64,000 nt of DNA from Curtobacterium sp. UNCCL20 (GCF_900101675.1 NZ_FNKG01000001.1:601368-665367), one strand, 5' to 3'. Counted from the first letter of the stretch, positions 7,734 through 17,190 are shown. Numbers and translations: made by a program. Notes: generated from the letters alone by a model not told the origin.

Positions 7734-9548
7734 CTACTGGCCGTCGTTCCCGCCGTCGCCGCCGTCGCCGCCGCCGCCCGGGTTGCCGTCTCCGCCGCTG
7801 GAGGCCGGCGGCTGCGACGGCTGGTCCGAGCCCGCGCAGTACGTCAGCGTGATGGTGCTGCCCTGGGGCACGTCGCCCTCGGGTGCACTCTGCTGCGTGA
7901 CGATCCCGCCGGTGCACGAGTAGGACGGCGCGGGCGTGACCTTGAGGCCGAGACCGGCGAGCGTCGTGTTGGCCGTCGAGAACGGCTGCTGGGTGACGTT
8001 CGGCAGCTGGACCTTGCCGTTCGACACGGTCAGGTTCACCACGGTGCCCTTGGTGTGCTGGGTGGCCGCGGCCGGGTCGCTGCTCATCACGGTGCCCTCG
8101 GGCACGTCCGGTGAGTAGTCGGAGTTGATGGCCCCGATCGCGAAGCCGGCGGCCTTGAGCGCCTTCTCGGCTGCGTCCTGCGACTGGCTGGCGAGGTCGG
8201 GGATGGCGATCTGCTGCGGACCGAGCGAGACGATCACACGGATGTTCTGGCTGCGCCCCACGTTCGTGCCGGCACCCGGCTCCGTCCTGATGACCGTGCC
8301 CTTGTCGACGTCGTCGGAGTTCTCCTCCACCTTGACCGGAACGAGGTCGCGCTTCTGCAACGCCGACTCGGCCGAGTCGTAGGTCGCACCCGCGACGTTC
8401 GGGACGCTGACCGACGACGACACCGGCGGCTTGCCGGGCTGCAGGTTGGCGACGAAGAACACGACCGCGACGATGACCGCGGCGGTGAGGAGGATGCCGA
8501 CCCAGATCCACGCGACCGGCGGACGGTTCTGGGTGCGCTGCGGACGGTGCTCGGCGGTGTCGTCGTCGAGCTCGCGGAAGGCGACCGCCGGGTTCGACGT
8601 CGTGCGCGGGTTGACCCCGAACAGGACGGTCGAGGCGTCGTGCGCGGCGTGCTGCTGCAGCTTGCGGGTCGACGCGGGCACGTGTCCCGCGGCGGCCTGC
8701 TGGAGCTCTGTGCGGAACTCGGCGGCGTTCTGGTAGCGACGCGTGCGGTCCTTCACCAGGGCGTGCAGGGTGACGGCGTCGAGCGCGGGCGAGACCCCGG
8801 GTGAGAGGGTCGACGGGGCGACCGGCTGCTCACTGACGTGCTGGTAGGCCACCGCGACCGGGGAGTCCCCGATGAACGGCGCCCGACCGGTGAGGAGCTC
8901 GAACAGCACGACGCCGGTGGAGTAGACGTCGGTGCGGGCGTCCACGGTCTCACCACGCGCCTGCTCCGGGGAGAAGTAGGACGCGGTGCCGAGGATCGAG
9001 GTGGTCTGCGCGACCGTCGCCGAGGTGTCGGTGATGGCCCGGGCGATGCCGAAGTCCATGACCTTGACCTGGCCGGAGTGCGTGACCATGACGTTGGCGG
9101 GCTTGATGTCGCGGTGGACGACGCCGGCACGGTGGGAGTACTCGAGCGCCGTGAGGATGCCCTCGGTGATGCGGACGGCTTCGTCCGGCGCCACCGGCCC
9201 GTCGCTGATGATGTCGGAGACCGGCCGTCCCTCGACGTACTCCATGACGATGAAGGGCACCTGCACCTCGGCGCCCGAGGTCTCGGTGACCGTCTCTTCG
9301 CCGGCGTCGTAGACGCGGACGATCGTCGGGTGCGCCATGCGCGCCGCGGCCTGCGCTTCCTGCCGGAAACGGGTGCGGAAGGCGGGGTCGTTGGCGAGGC
9401 TCGGCTTCAGCAGCTTCACCGCCACCTTGCGTCCGAGGCGCGTGTCGTTGCCCAGATGCACAGTGGCCATGCCGCCCCGACCGATGACTTCACCGATCTC
9501 GTAGCGGTTGGCGAGGAGGGTGATCCCCGCGGTCACACCTTCTGGCAC
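7734..9548 (-). CDS. pknB: Ser/Thr protein kinase PknB with PASTA domains
   Basis: 604 aa. The Hanks-type kinase (about 16-275) has GRGGMATV, Lys45, HRDIKPAN (Asp147) and DFG (Asp165). A linker of 70 or so residues leads to one membrane segment (about 350-372) and three extracellular PASTA repeats that sense muropeptides or lipid II. The third PASTA contains two cysteines (SYSCTGG, TLTYCAG) that could form a disulfide. The tail is Gly/Asp-rich. The GTG start has GGAGGAG just upstream, and TACACT (minus strand, 9576-9581) may be its own -10. It lies 121 nt after pknA. Confidence 0.96.
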   Translation of the reverse strand: MPEGVTAGITLLANRYEIGEVIGRGGMATVHLGNDTRLGRKVAVKLLKPSLANDPAFRTRFRQEAQAAARMAHPTIVRVYDAGEETVTETSGAEVQVPFIVMEYVEGRPVSDIISDGPVAPDEAVRITEGILTALEYSHRAGVVHRDIKPANVMVTHSGQVKVMDFGIARAITDTSATVAQTTSILGTASYFSPEQARGETVDARTDVYSTGVVLFELLTGRAPFIGDSPVAVAYQHVSEQPVAPSTLSPGVSPALDAVTLHALVKDRTRRYQNAAEFRTELQQAAAGHVPASTRKLQQHAAHDASTVLFGVNPRTTSNPAVAFRELDDDTAEHRPQRTQNRPPVAWIWVGILLTAAVIVAVVFFVANLQPGKPPVSSSVSVPNVAGATYDSAESALQKRDLVPVKVEENSDDVDKGTVIRTEPGAGTNVGRSQNIRVIVSLGPQQIAIPDLASQSQDAAEKALKAAGFAIGAINSDYSPDVPEGTVMSSDPAAATQHTKGTVVNLTVSNGKVQLPNVTQQPFSTANTTLAGLGLKVTPAPSYSCTGGIVTQQSAPEGDVPQGSTITLTYCAGSDQPSQPPASSGGDGNPGGGGDGGDGGNDGQ

Positions 9549-9609
9549 GTACTCCTCCGAATGTCCGTCCGGGCCAGTGTACGGCAGCCGTTCCTGGTGA
9601 GACGCTGGC

Positions 9610-9659
9610 GACGGGGGCCCCGACCGAACCGTTACGCAACGGTGTCGCGAGCCCCCGTC
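9610..9659 (-). terminator. Nested hairpin between pknA and pknB
   Basis: GACGGGGGC (9610-9618) pairs with GCCCCCGTC (9651-9659). Inside lies ACCGTT-ACGC-AACGGT. It sits just past the pknA stop on the minus strand and could reduce read-through into pknB. Confidence 0.5.
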
Positions 9660-9669
9660 CGAGGGTCAG

Positions 9670-11424
9670 TCAGTTGCCGTCCTGCGGACCCTGACTGGGG
9701 TTGGTGCCGTCCGTCGGGTCGACCGTCGGCTCGTCCGTCGCCTGCCACGTGTCGCTCGCCGCCGCCTCGGACGCGGCCGACGCGGGCAGGTTGCCGCACG
9801 TGACGGTGTAGCTCAGCGAGGCAGACTTGCCGATCGCGTCGATCTGGACGTCGACCGAGCGGTGATCGGCGTCGAGCGTTCCCGATGTCTGGCTCGAGCC
9901 GTCCTTGCCGCCGGTGATCGTGTACGCGTACGACGCCACGGTGTACCCGGTCGGGCAGGTGGCCGCGGCCCAGCTGAAGGTGACCCGGCCGTCGGCGGAG
10001 ACCGCCCCGGGCGAAGCCGAGTTCGGCTGGTTCACCGTGGGCTGCGCCGTGTACTGCTGGATGACGACGAGGGATCCCTCGGCGAGGCTGCCCGTCGGGC
10101 TGATCGACTGCACGGTGTTCGCCTTGTCGGCGCTCGGTGCGGGGTCGCCGTCCTCGACACGCGAGGTCAGGTGCGCCTGCTGCAGCTTCGCCTGGGCGTC
10201 GGTGACCGACAGACCGACGTAGTCGGACGCGTTCACGAGGACCCTGGTCTGCGTGGGGGCCGCGCTCGGCGTCTGCGACTGCGTCTGGGTCTGCTTCGGG
10301 GTGGAGGACCGCGAGGACGACGGCTCGGGCGCGTTGTTGCCGTTGATGGCGAACGCCGCGATCACGCCGCCGATGACGAGCAGGGCGATGATCCCGACGA
10401 GCCACCAGATCCAGGCGCGCTTCTTCTTGGGCTCGTCGTCCTCGCCGGTCACCGGCGAGCCCGGGGTGCCGGGGCCCCCGGCGACGGCACCGGCCTGGGT
10501 ACCGAGGAGTGCGGTCGCCGCGTCGTTCCCCTGGCCCTGCGGCGGGTTGAACGCCACGGTGCCGGCGCCGCCGATCGCGGGCACGGCGACGGTCGCGGCT
10601 GCGACGTCACCACGACGGAGTGCCTGTGCCGCACGGGCCAGGTTCGCCGCGGTGGCGGGACGGTCGGCGGGCTTCTTCGCGATGCAGGACATCACCAGGG
10701 CGGCGACGGGCTCCGGGATGTCGCCCGGGAGCGCCGGGGGCTGCTCGTTGATGTGCGCCATCGCGATCGCGACCTGCGACTCGCCCGTGAAGGGACGACG
10801 CCCCGCCAGGCACTCGTACGCGACGATGCCGAGCGAGTAGATGTCCGTCGACGGGGACGCCGGGTGCCCGCTCGCCTGCTCCGGCGAGAGGTACTGCACG
10901 GTGCCCATGACCTGGCCGGTCGCGGTGAGCGGGACCTGGTCGGCGATCCGGGCGATGCCGAAGTCGGTGATCTTGACGCGGCCGTCCGGCGTGATGAGCA
11001 GGTTGCCGGGCTTGATGTCGCGGTGCACGAGGCCCACGGCGTGCGCGGCCTGCAGGGCGTTGGCGGTCTGCGCGACGATGTCGAGGACCTTGTCGACCGG
11101 CAGCGTGTGCTCCCGCTCGATCATGGTCGAGAGCGCCTCGCCCGGAACGAGTTCCATGACGAGGTAGGCGCTGCCGTCCTCCTCGCCGTAGTCGAAGACG
11201 TTGGCGATGCCCTCGTGGTTCACGAGTGCCGCGTGCCGGGCCTCGGCGCGGAAGCGCTCGAGGAAGCCGGGATCACCGAGGTACTCGTCCTTGAGGATCT
11301 TGAGTGCGACGGTCCGCCCGATGACGAGGTCGGTGGCCTGCCACACCTCTCCCATGCCGCCGATGGCGACCCGGGACGAGAGTTGGTACCGCCCACCGAA
11401 GGTGAGTCCGCTGGTGGGTCTCAT
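9670..11424 (-). CDS. pknA: Ser/Thr protein kinase PknA-type, with extracellular PASTA and Cys-containing beta domain
   Basis: 584 aa. Kinase domain (about 13-265): GGMGEV, Lys42, HRDIKPGN (Asp136), DFGIAR, activation loop GTVQYLSPEQ. After a Pro/Gly/Ala linker and KKKRAWIWW there is one membrane segment (about 340-362), a Ser/Thr/Gln-rich stalk, one PASTA-like unit and a C-terminal beta-rich, Fn3-like region with two cysteines (AATCPTGY, YTVTCGN). M. tuberculosis PknA has no PASTA, so this is an elaborated ectodomain. The ATG overlaps the pbpA stop by 4 nt. Likely partner of PknB in controlling growth and division. Confidence 0.92.
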   Translation of the reverse strand: MRPTSGLTFGGRYQLSSRVAIGGMGEVWQATDLVIGRTVALKILKDEYLGDPGFLERFRAEARHAALVNHEGIANVFDYGEEDGSAYLVMELVPGEALSTMIEREHTLPVDKVLDIVAQTANALQAAHAVGLVHRDIKPGNLLITPDGRVKITDFGIARIADQVPLTATGQVMGTVQYLSPEQASGHPASPSTDIYSLGIVAYECLAGRRPFTGESQVAIAMAHINEQPPALPGDIPEPVAALVMSCIAKKPADRPATAANLARAAQALRRGDVAAATVAVPAIGGAGTVAFNPPQGQGNDAATALLGTQAGAVAGGPGTPGSPVTGEDDEPKKKRAWIWWLVGIIALLVIGGVIAAFAINGNNAPEPSSSRSSTPKQTQTQSQTPSAAPTQTRVLVNASDYVGLSVTDAQAKLQQAHLTSRVEDGDPAPSADKANTVQSISPTGSLAEGSLVVIQQYTAQPTVNQPNSASPGAVSADGRVTFSWAAATCPTGYTVASYAYTITGGKDGSSQTSGTLDADHRSVDVQIDAIGKSASLSYTVTCGNLPASAASEAAASDTWQATDEPTVDPTDGTNPSQGPQDGN

Positions 11425-12875
11425 TTGTTCAGCACCGCCTCCATGACTTTCTTCGCGACCGGGGCCGCGACCGTGTTGCCGACTCCGGACTGCCCGAGCC
11501 CGCCGCCGTTCCCGACGACGACCGCGACGGCCACCTCGGGGTCCTTCGCCGGGGCGAATCCCGTGAACCAGAGTGTGTAGGGGTCGCCCGTGCCGCCCTC
11601 GGCCGTGCCCGTCTTGCCGGCGACGTCGACACCGTCGATCTTGGCATTGGTGCCGGTCCCGGAGCTGACGACGCTCTGCATGGCCTCGGTCAGGTCGGCG
11701 GATTCGGACGCGGACAGCGGGTTGCTGTACTGCTTCGGCGCGAAGGACTCGACGGTCTTCAGGTCGCTCGTGGTGATCGAGTCGACGAGCGAGGGCTGCA
11801 TGACCTTGCCGCCGTTCGCGATGCCGGCCGAGACCATGGCGATCTGCAGTGGGGAGACACGGACGCTCGCCTGCCCGAAGGAGCTGAGCATGAGCTGCGC
11901 CGTCGAGTCGACCGCGGGGTACTGGCTGGCCGTCGCCCGCATCGGGACCTCGATCGCGTCACCGAAGCCGTACTTGTCGGCCATGCTCTTGATCGCGTCG
12001 TACCCGAGCTTCTGCCCGAGCTCGGCGAAGGGGATGTTGCACGAGTGCTGGATCGCGGTCCGGAGCTTCACCGTGTCGCCGCCACCGCAGGAGCCACCCT
12101 CGGCGTTGTTGATGTAGGTGCTCGTCCCCGGCAGCTGCAGCCGCGACGGGTTCGGGAACTCGGAGTCGAGGGTGTACTTGCCGCCCTCGAGTGCGGCTGA
12201 GGCGACGACGAGCTTGAACACCGATCCCGGCGTGTACAGGTCGCCGCCGATGGCACGGTTCTGCAGGGGCTTCGCGGCGCTGTTCTCGAGCGCCTTGTAC
12301 TGGTCGATGACGTTCTGGGTGTCGTGCGAGGTGAGCGAGTTCGGGTCGTAGCTCTGCTTCGACACCATCGCGAGGATCTTGCCGGTCTTCGGCTGGATGG
12401 CCACGACGGCGCCGGTGTTGTCCCCGAGCGCGTCGTACGCGGCCTTCTGCACGTCGGGGTCGATCGTCAGGTTGACGTTGTCGCCCTGGACGTCCTGTCC
12501 GGTGAGGATCGCGTTGAGGTTCTGGAAGAACGAGGCGTCCGAGTTGCCGGAGAGCACGGTGTTCTCGGCGCCCTCGATGCCCGAGTTGCCCTGCCCGATC
12601 GTGAAGTACCCGGTGACGGCCGAGTACAGGTCGCCCTGGGTGTACTTGCGCTGGTACTGGTACTGGTCGTCCACCGGGGTCGACTCGGCGATCGGGCTGC
12701 CGTTCACGAGGATGGCACCGCGCTTCGTCGAGTAGCTGGCGAGGATCGTCCGCGAGTTGCGGGAGTCGGCGCGGAGCGAGTCCGCCGAGAAGAACTGGAT
12801 CGAGGTCGTCGACACGAAGAGTGCGACGAACATGAGCACGATGACGGTCGAGACACCGCGGAGCTGTCGGTTCAC
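11421..12875 (-). CDS. pbpA: Class B penicillin-binding protein (transpeptidase) PbpA
   Basis: 484 aa from a GTG at 12875 that overlaps the rodA stop (GTGA). An N-terminal signal anchor (about 8-30) is followed by a dimerisation domain and a transpeptidase domain. Active-site motifs: Ser218-V-F-Lys221, Ser278-C-Asn280 and Lys421-T-Gly423. It crosslinks peptidoglycan outside the membrane and pairs with the SEDS protein encoded just upstream. Several Cys residues near the SxN motif (GGSCGGGD, HSCN) may be paired. Confidence 0.96.
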   Translation of the reverse strand: MNRQLRGVSTVIVLMFVALFVSTTSIQFFSADSLRADSRNSRTILASYSTKRGAILVNGSPIAESTPVDDQYQYQRKYTQGDLYSAVTGYFTIGQGNSGIEGAENTVLSGNSDASFFQNLNAILTGQDVQGDNVNLTIDPDVQKAAYDALGDNTGAVVAIQPKTGKILAMVSKQSYDPNSLTSHDTQNVIDQYKALENSAAKPLQNRAIGGDLYTPGSVFKLVVASAALEGGKYTLDSEFPNPSRLQLPGTSTYINNAEGGSCGGGDTVKLRTAIQHSCNIPFAELGQKLGYDAIKSMADKYGFGDAIEVPMRATASQYPAVDSTAQLMLSSFGQASVRVSPLQIAMVSAGIANGGKVMQPSLVDSITTSDLKTVESFAPKQYSNPLSASESADLTEAMQSVVSSGTGTNAKIDGVDVAGKTGTAEGGTGDPYTLWFTGFAPAKDPEVAVAVVVGNGGGLGQSGVGNTVAAPVAKKVMEAVLNK

Positions 12876-14377
12876 CGGCTGTGCTCCTTCCTGGTCGCAC
12901 CGGACGAGGCAGTGCCGGACGCAGCCGTGCCGCGCGCGGACAGCCCGCGTCCGGTGGTGTTCCGTCCGGCCTTGCCGCGGGCAGCGGGGATCGCGCCCTG
13001 CTGGACGCGCTGTTCGGCGGGGATCGAGTCGGTCAGCCGCAGCAGCATCGCCGCGATGATCCAGTTGGCGATGAGCGACGAACCACCTGCGGCCATGAAC
13101 GGTGTCGTGAGACCGGTCACCGGGATGACCCGGGTGATGCCGCCGACGACGACGAACACCTGCAGCGCGATGATGAAGCCGAAGCCCACGCCGAGCAGCT
13201 TGCCGAAGTCGTCCTGCGCCATGAACGCCACGCGCATGCCACGGGACGCCAGGACGATGAAGAGCGCCAGGATCGCGAAGACGCCGATGAGGCCGAGCTC
13301 CTCGCCGAGCGACGCGATGATGTAGTCCGCGTTGGCGACCGGGGTGATGTACGGGCGCCCCTGGCCGAGGCCGGTGCCCGTGATGCCACCGTTCGCGAAG
13401 CCGAAGAGGCCCTGCACGAGCTGGTAGCTGCCCTGGGTCTGCCGCTGGAAGATCTCCTGGTTGAACGGGTCGAGCCACTGCTCGAACCGCCCGTGCACGT
13501 AGACGAGGGCCGACTGCGCGATGAGCGCGCCGCCGACGAACAGCCCGAGGCCGATGACGACCCAGCTGATCCGGCCGGTTGCCACGTAGAGCATCACGAG
13601 GAAGAGCCCGAAGTAGAGCAGCGCGGTACCGAGGTCACGCTGGAAGACGAGGACGGCCATCGCCGCGCCCCACATCACGAGGATCGGGCCGAGGTCGCGT
13701 GCCCGCGGGAACGTCATGCCGAGGAACTTCCGGCCGACGATCGACAGTGAGTCGCGGGCGGTGACCAGGTAGCCGGCGAAGAACAGCGCCATCGTGATCT
13801 TCGCGAGCTCGCCCGGCTGGAACGAGAACGGGCCGATCTTGATCCAGACCCGCGCGCCACCGACGTTCTCACCGATGCCGGGGAGCATCGGCAGGAGGAG
13901 CAGGGCGATCGTCAGGAACATGAAGATGTAGCGGTACCGCTGCAGGAACCGGTGGTTCCGCACGACGGAGACGGTGATGATCGCCAGGACCATCGCGAGC
14001 ATCGTCCAGACGATCTGCTTCACGCCGATGGCCGACCAGCCGGTGAGGTCGTTGTGGATGTCGATCCGGTAGATCTCGGCGATGCCGATCCCGTTGAGGA
14101 CCAGGGCCACCGGCAGGATGAACGGGTCGGCGTTCTTCGCGACGATCCGCAGCACCACGTGCATGATCAGCGCCAGTCCGAGGATCCCGGCACCCGTCCA
14201 GAGCACCGAGGTGTCGAACACCCGGCCCTTGGTGCCGAGCTGCACGAGGATCATCGCTCCGGCGCAGATGCCGCACGCGATGACGAGCAGCACGAGCTCG
14301 AGGTTCCGGGCACGGGCGGGTTCACGCAGCTTGATCGTGATCGCCTGCGTGAAGGACTGGGCGTTCGCGTTCGTCAT
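12872..14377 (-). CDS. rodA: SEDS peptidoglycan glycosyltransferase RodA/FtsW
   Basis: 501 aa polytopic membrane protein with about ten or more hydrophobic segments. Family signatures include GARVWIKIGPFSFQPGELAK, FQRDLGTALL, GLGQGRP and the C-terminal TGLTTPFMAAGGSS. SEDS proteins polymerise lipid II and work with a class B PBP, here the overlapping pbpA. A cytosolic Ala/Gly/Arg-rich tail (about 460-501) may be a kinase target, as PknA/PknB are in the same operon (inference). Start and stop overlap neighbours by 4 nt each. Confidence 0.96.
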   Translation of the reverse strand: MTNANAQSFTQAITIKLREPARARNLELVLLVIACGICAGAMILVQLGTKGRVFDTSVLWTGAGILGLALIMHVVLRIVAKNADPFILPVALVLNGIGIAEIYRIDIHNDLTGWSAIGVKQIVWTMLAMVLAIITVSVVRNHRFLQRYRYIFMFLTIALLLLPMLPGIGENVGGARVWIKIGPFSFQPGELAKITMALFFAGYLVTARDSLSIVGRKFLGMTFPRARDLGPILVMWGAAMAVLVFQRDLGTALLYFGLFLVMLYVATGRISWVVIGLGLFVGGALIAQSALVYVHGRFEQWLDPFNQEIFQRQTQGSYQLVQGLFGFANGGITGTGLGQGRPYITPVANADYIIASLGEELGLIGVFAILALFIVLASRGMRVAFMAQDDFGKLLGVGFGFIIALQVFVVVGGITRVIPVTGLTTPFMAAGGSSLIANWIIAAMLLRLTDSIPAEQRVQQGAIPAARGKAGRNTTGRGLSARGTAASGTASSGATRKEHSR

Positions 14378-15729
14378 CGCTTCGCCCCGGGGGACGAGGA
14401 CGGCGTCGACGACCCGCTCGGCGTCGGTGTGGGCGACGACGAGGATCCGCCGTCACCGCCCGTGCCGGCCTGGTCCTGCCCCGTCTCGGCGGCCTTCCGC
14501 AGTCGGTCGACGATGTCACGCGCGTCGTCGAGCGACTGGGCGTTGATCGTGGAGCGGACGTTCTCCCGCGTGTAGTCGGGCAGCGAGGACGTCGTGATGT
14601 CGGTGTCCTCGTACACGTCCGACAGCGCGATCGGTCCGATGGACTGCTGCACGCCCTTGTAGATGGCGACGGTGCCGCGGTCGGTGCCGACGTAGTAGTG
14701 GTCCTGGATGATCCGCCAGCCGAGGAACACGGCACCGACGAGCACGGCGACCGCGACGACGAGGGCGATGGTCCACGAGATGCGGCGGCGGATCCGGCGA
14801 CGTCGGTCCTCGGCGATGAGCTCGGCGAAGAACTGGTCGGACTCGGGCTCGAAGTGCGAGTCCTCGGGCGCCGTCGTGACCTTGAGCGGGTGCAGCAGGA
14901 TCGTGGGGAGGCGGATCGGCTTCCGACCGGTCGATGCCTCGAAGGTCAGCGGTGCAGCGGCAGAGCCGACGGTGGTCGCCGCGTCGTCGTCGTCATCGTG
15001 CTCGGCGTCGGTGACGTCCATCACCACGACGGTCACGTTGTCCGGCGCGCCGTGGTCGAGCGTCTCCTTGACGAGGCGCTGCGTGACCTGGTTCGCGTCC
15101 ATGTTCGACGCGAGGGCGTGCCGGATGCGCTCCTCGGCCAGGTACGACGACAGGCCGTCGGAGCAGAGCAGCCAGCGGTCGCCCGGCTGGATGTCCATGA
15201 TCGCCGTGTCGACCTCGGGCGCGGCGTCGACGTCGCCGAGCACACGCATGAGGACGGACCGACGCGGATGGACCGCGGCTTCTTCGGGGGTGATCCGGCC
15301 GCTGTCGACCAGGCGCTGCACGAAGGTGTGGTCCGACGTGATCTGCTGCAGCTCGCCGTCACGGTGCCGGTAGATGCGCGAGTCACCGATGTGGGCGATG
15401 GCGATCTGGTCGCCGACGCGGATCATCGCGGACACCGTGGTGCCCATGCCCGTCAGTTCCTGGTGCTCGAAGACCGTCTCGGTGATGAGCTGGTTCGCGG
15501 CGATGAGTGCCGACTGCAGGGCGAACTCGGCGTCGTGGGCCGAGGGGAACTCGCGGTCGACCTCCCTGATACGTCGGATCGCGATCGCGGACGCGACGTC
15601 ACCGCCGGCGTGCCCGCCCATGCCGTCCGCCACCGCGAACAGGTGCGCCCCGGCGTAGCCGGAGTCCTGGTTGTTCGCGCGGATGCGCCCCACGTGGGAC
15701 ACAGCGGCGCTCAGCGTGCGAGCGGTCAT
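14374..15729 (-). CDS. pstP: PP2C-family Ser/Thr phosphatase PstP
   Basis: 451 aa. The PP2C domain (about 1-235) has the metal-binding motifs NNQDSG, VADGMGGHAGG, HIGDSRIYR and GAPDNVTVVV. A linker, one membrane segment (about 322-345) and an extracellular domain of about 60 residues ending in a Ser/Pro tail follow. It removes phosphates placed by PknA/PknB. The gene lies 6 nt after fhaB and overlaps rodA by 4 nt. Confidence 0.96.
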   Translation of the reverse strand: MTARTLSAAVSHVGRIRANNQDSGYAGAHLFAVADGMGGHAGGDVASAIAIRRIREVDREFPSAHDAEFALQSALIAANQLITETVFEHQELTGMGTTVSAMIRVGDQIAIAHIGDSRIYRHRDGELQQITSDHTFVQRLVDSGRITPEEAAVHPRRSVLMRVLGDVDAAPEVDTAIMDIQPGDRWLLCSDGLSSYLAEERIRHALASNMDANQVTQRLVKETLDHGAPDNVTVVVMDVTDAEHDDDDDAATTVGSAAAPLTFEASTGRKPIRLPTILLHPLKVTTAPEDSHFEPESDQFFAELIAEDRRRRIRRRISWTIALVVAVAVLVGAVFLGWRIIQDHYYVGTDRGTVAIYKGVQQSIGPIALSDVYEDTDITTSSLPDYTRENVRSTINAQSLDDARDIVDRLRKAAETGQDQAGTGGDGGSSSSPTPTPSGSSTPSSSPGAKR

Positions 15730-15735
15730 CCCGGG

Positions 15736-16287
15736 TTACCGCCGCAGCTCGAACGTCGTCGTCCCGATCGTGATCGGCGTCGCCTCGGCGATGACCACGG
15801 GGGCGGTCACCTTCTGACCGTTGACGAAGGTGCCGTTCGTGGACTCGAGGTCGGTGAGGAGCCAGCCGTCGGCGCGGAGGTCGAGGCGGGCGTGGTTGGT
15901 CGAGGTGTAGTCGTCGCGGATGACGACGTTGGACTCGCTGGACCGGCCGATCGTGATCGGCCCGCCGCCGAGCGGCATCTCCATGCCCTCGCGCGATCCC
16001 TCGGTGATCACGAGGCGGGTCGCGACCGGCGTGGCGGACTGCTGCGAGCCTCCGGGCTGGCTGATGAGGTCCGTGAAGCCGCCGCCGGACGCCGGAGCCG
16101 GCGCCGCTGCGGTCGGCACCGCCGGTGTCGTCGGACCGGACGTGCCAGCCTTCGGATCGGTCGGGATGGTGCGCACGCGCTGGCCGAACAGATCGCTCCG
16201 CAGGGCGAAGACGATCACGAACACGAACAGCCAGAGCACCGCGAGGAACGCGAAGCGCAGGACGAGCAGGGTCAGCCCTGTGGTCAC
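15736..16287 (-). CDS. fhaB: FHA-domain protein FhaB (FipA)
   Basis: 183 aa: an N-terminal membrane segment (about 5-30), an Ala/Pro-rich linker, then a forkhead-associated domain (about 88-180) with GRSSESNVVI, STNHARL and LTDLESTNGTFVNG, which bind phosphothreonine. It couples kinase signalling to division in actinobacteria. The start codon overlaps the fhaA stop by 4 nt. Confidence 0.95.
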   Translation of the reverse strand: MTTGLTLLVLRFAFLAVLWLFVFVIVFALRSDLFGQRVRTIPTDPKAGTSGPTTPAVPTAAAPAPASGGGFTDLISQPGGSQQSATPVATRLVITEGSREGMEMPLGGGPITIGRSSESNVVIRDDYTSTNHARLDLRADGWLLTDLESTNGTFVNGQKVTAPVVIAEATPITIGTTTFELRR

Positions 16288-16964
16288 CTGGTACCTCCGT
16301 CGTTCTCGGGGATCACCCGGAACACCATACGGGTACGACCGATCTCGATCGTGGAATCCGGCTCCACGATGGCCTGCTGGAAGCGCTCACCGTTCAGTTT
16401 CGAGCCGTTCGTGGACCCGAGGTCGTTGGCCTGGGCGTGCTTGCCGTCCCAGATCACCTCGACGTGCTTGCGGCTCGTGCCGGTGTCCGCGACGGTGATG
16501 TCCGCGTCCGTCCCCCGGCCGATCACCGTGCGACCACGCGTGAGCTTGTGCCGCTGCGAGCCGATGTCGAGGACCGCCACCCACGCGACGTCGCGCTGCA
16601 CCGTCGTGGAGTCGATCTGCAGGATGCCCGTCGAGAGCGTGCCGTCCTGCTGCAGCCGGATCGTCACCGGACCGGAGAACGAGTAGTTCTGCGCGACCGC
16701 GTGCTGCTGGACCATCTGCGACAGCTCGTCGATGAGCGGTCGACCGACGTCGTTCATGCGGGTGAAGTCCGGCGGGGCGAGGCGCACGGTGAACTCGTTC
16801 GGCACGAGGATCCGCTCGCGCGAGACGACCGCGGCCTTCGTGTCGAGTTCTCGGCGGAGCGCGCTCGAGATCTCGACGGGCTGCACGCCGGAGCGGAAGG
16901 TCTTCGCGAACGCGCCGTTCACGGCGCGCTCCAGCCCTCGCTCGAAGCTGTCCAACAGGCCCAT
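16284..16964 (-). CDS. fhaA: FHA-domain protein FhaA (DUF3662 plus FHA)
   Basis: 226 aa from the ATG at 16964; upstream in-frame sequence runs through the tRNA-Leu gene and is not coding. The N-terminal DUF3662 domain (about 1-115, GLLDSFERGLERAVNGAF) is joined to a C-terminal FHA domain (GRGTDADI, TSRKHVEV, NDLGSTNGSKLNG). M. tuberculosis FhaA binds the phosphorylated MviN pseudokinase; the same may apply here. It is the first gene of the minus-strand operon. Confidence 0.94.
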   Translation of the reverse strand: MGLLDSFERGLERAVNGAFAKTFRSGVQPVEISSALRRELDTKAAVVSRERILVPNEFTVRLAPPDFTRMNDVGRPLIDELSQMVQQHAVAQNYSFSGPVTIRLQQDGTLSTGILQIDSTTVQRDVAWVAVLDIGSQRHKLTRGRTVIGRGTDADITVADTGTSRKHVEVIWDGKHAQANDLGSTNGSKLNGERFQQAIVEPDSTIEIGRTRMVFRVIPENDGGTR

Positions 16965-16994
16965 GGGTCTCCAGTGTTCTCGGTCGTCGACCTC

Positions 16995-17039
16995 TGCATG
17001 GTAGTGGTTGGCGTCTGGCACCTTCTGTGCATGGTAGTG
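16995..17039. repeat. 12-bp direct repeat in the fhaA / tRNA-Leu divergent promoter region
   Basis: TGCATGGTAGTG occurs at 16995-17006 and again at 17028-17039, 33 bp apart. TGGTAG in the second copy could serve as the tRNA-Leu -10 and the reverse complement of the first contains TACCAT facing fhaA. It may be a pair of promoters or regulator sites. Confidence 0.5.
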
Positions 17040-17051
17040 TTCTTGGGCTGG

Positions 17052-17137
17052 CGCGAGTGGCGGAATTGGTAGACGCGCACGGTTCAGGTCCGTGTGCTGG
17101 AAACGGCGTGGGGGTTCAAGTCCCCCCTCGCGCACCA
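17052..17137 (+). tRNA. tRNA-Leu (anticodon CAG)
   Basis: 86-nt class II tRNA with a long variable arm. Acceptor GCGCGAG pairs with CTCGCGC (17127-17133), discriminator A, encoded CCA (17135-17137). Anticodon stem CACGG/CCGTG encloses TTCAGGT with CAG at 17086-17088. Confidence 0.97.
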
Positions 17138-17151
17138 GGCAGAAACAGTGG

Positions 17152-17177
17152 AAGCCCCCGGAGAGATCCGGGGGCTT
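17152..17177 (+). terminator. Intrinsic terminator after tRNA-Leu
   Basis: AAGCCCCCGGA (17152-17162) pairs perfectly with TCCGGGGGCTT (17167-17177) around GAGA, followed by a short T run. Confidence 0.85.
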
Positions 17178-17190
17178 TCGCCGTTTCACA

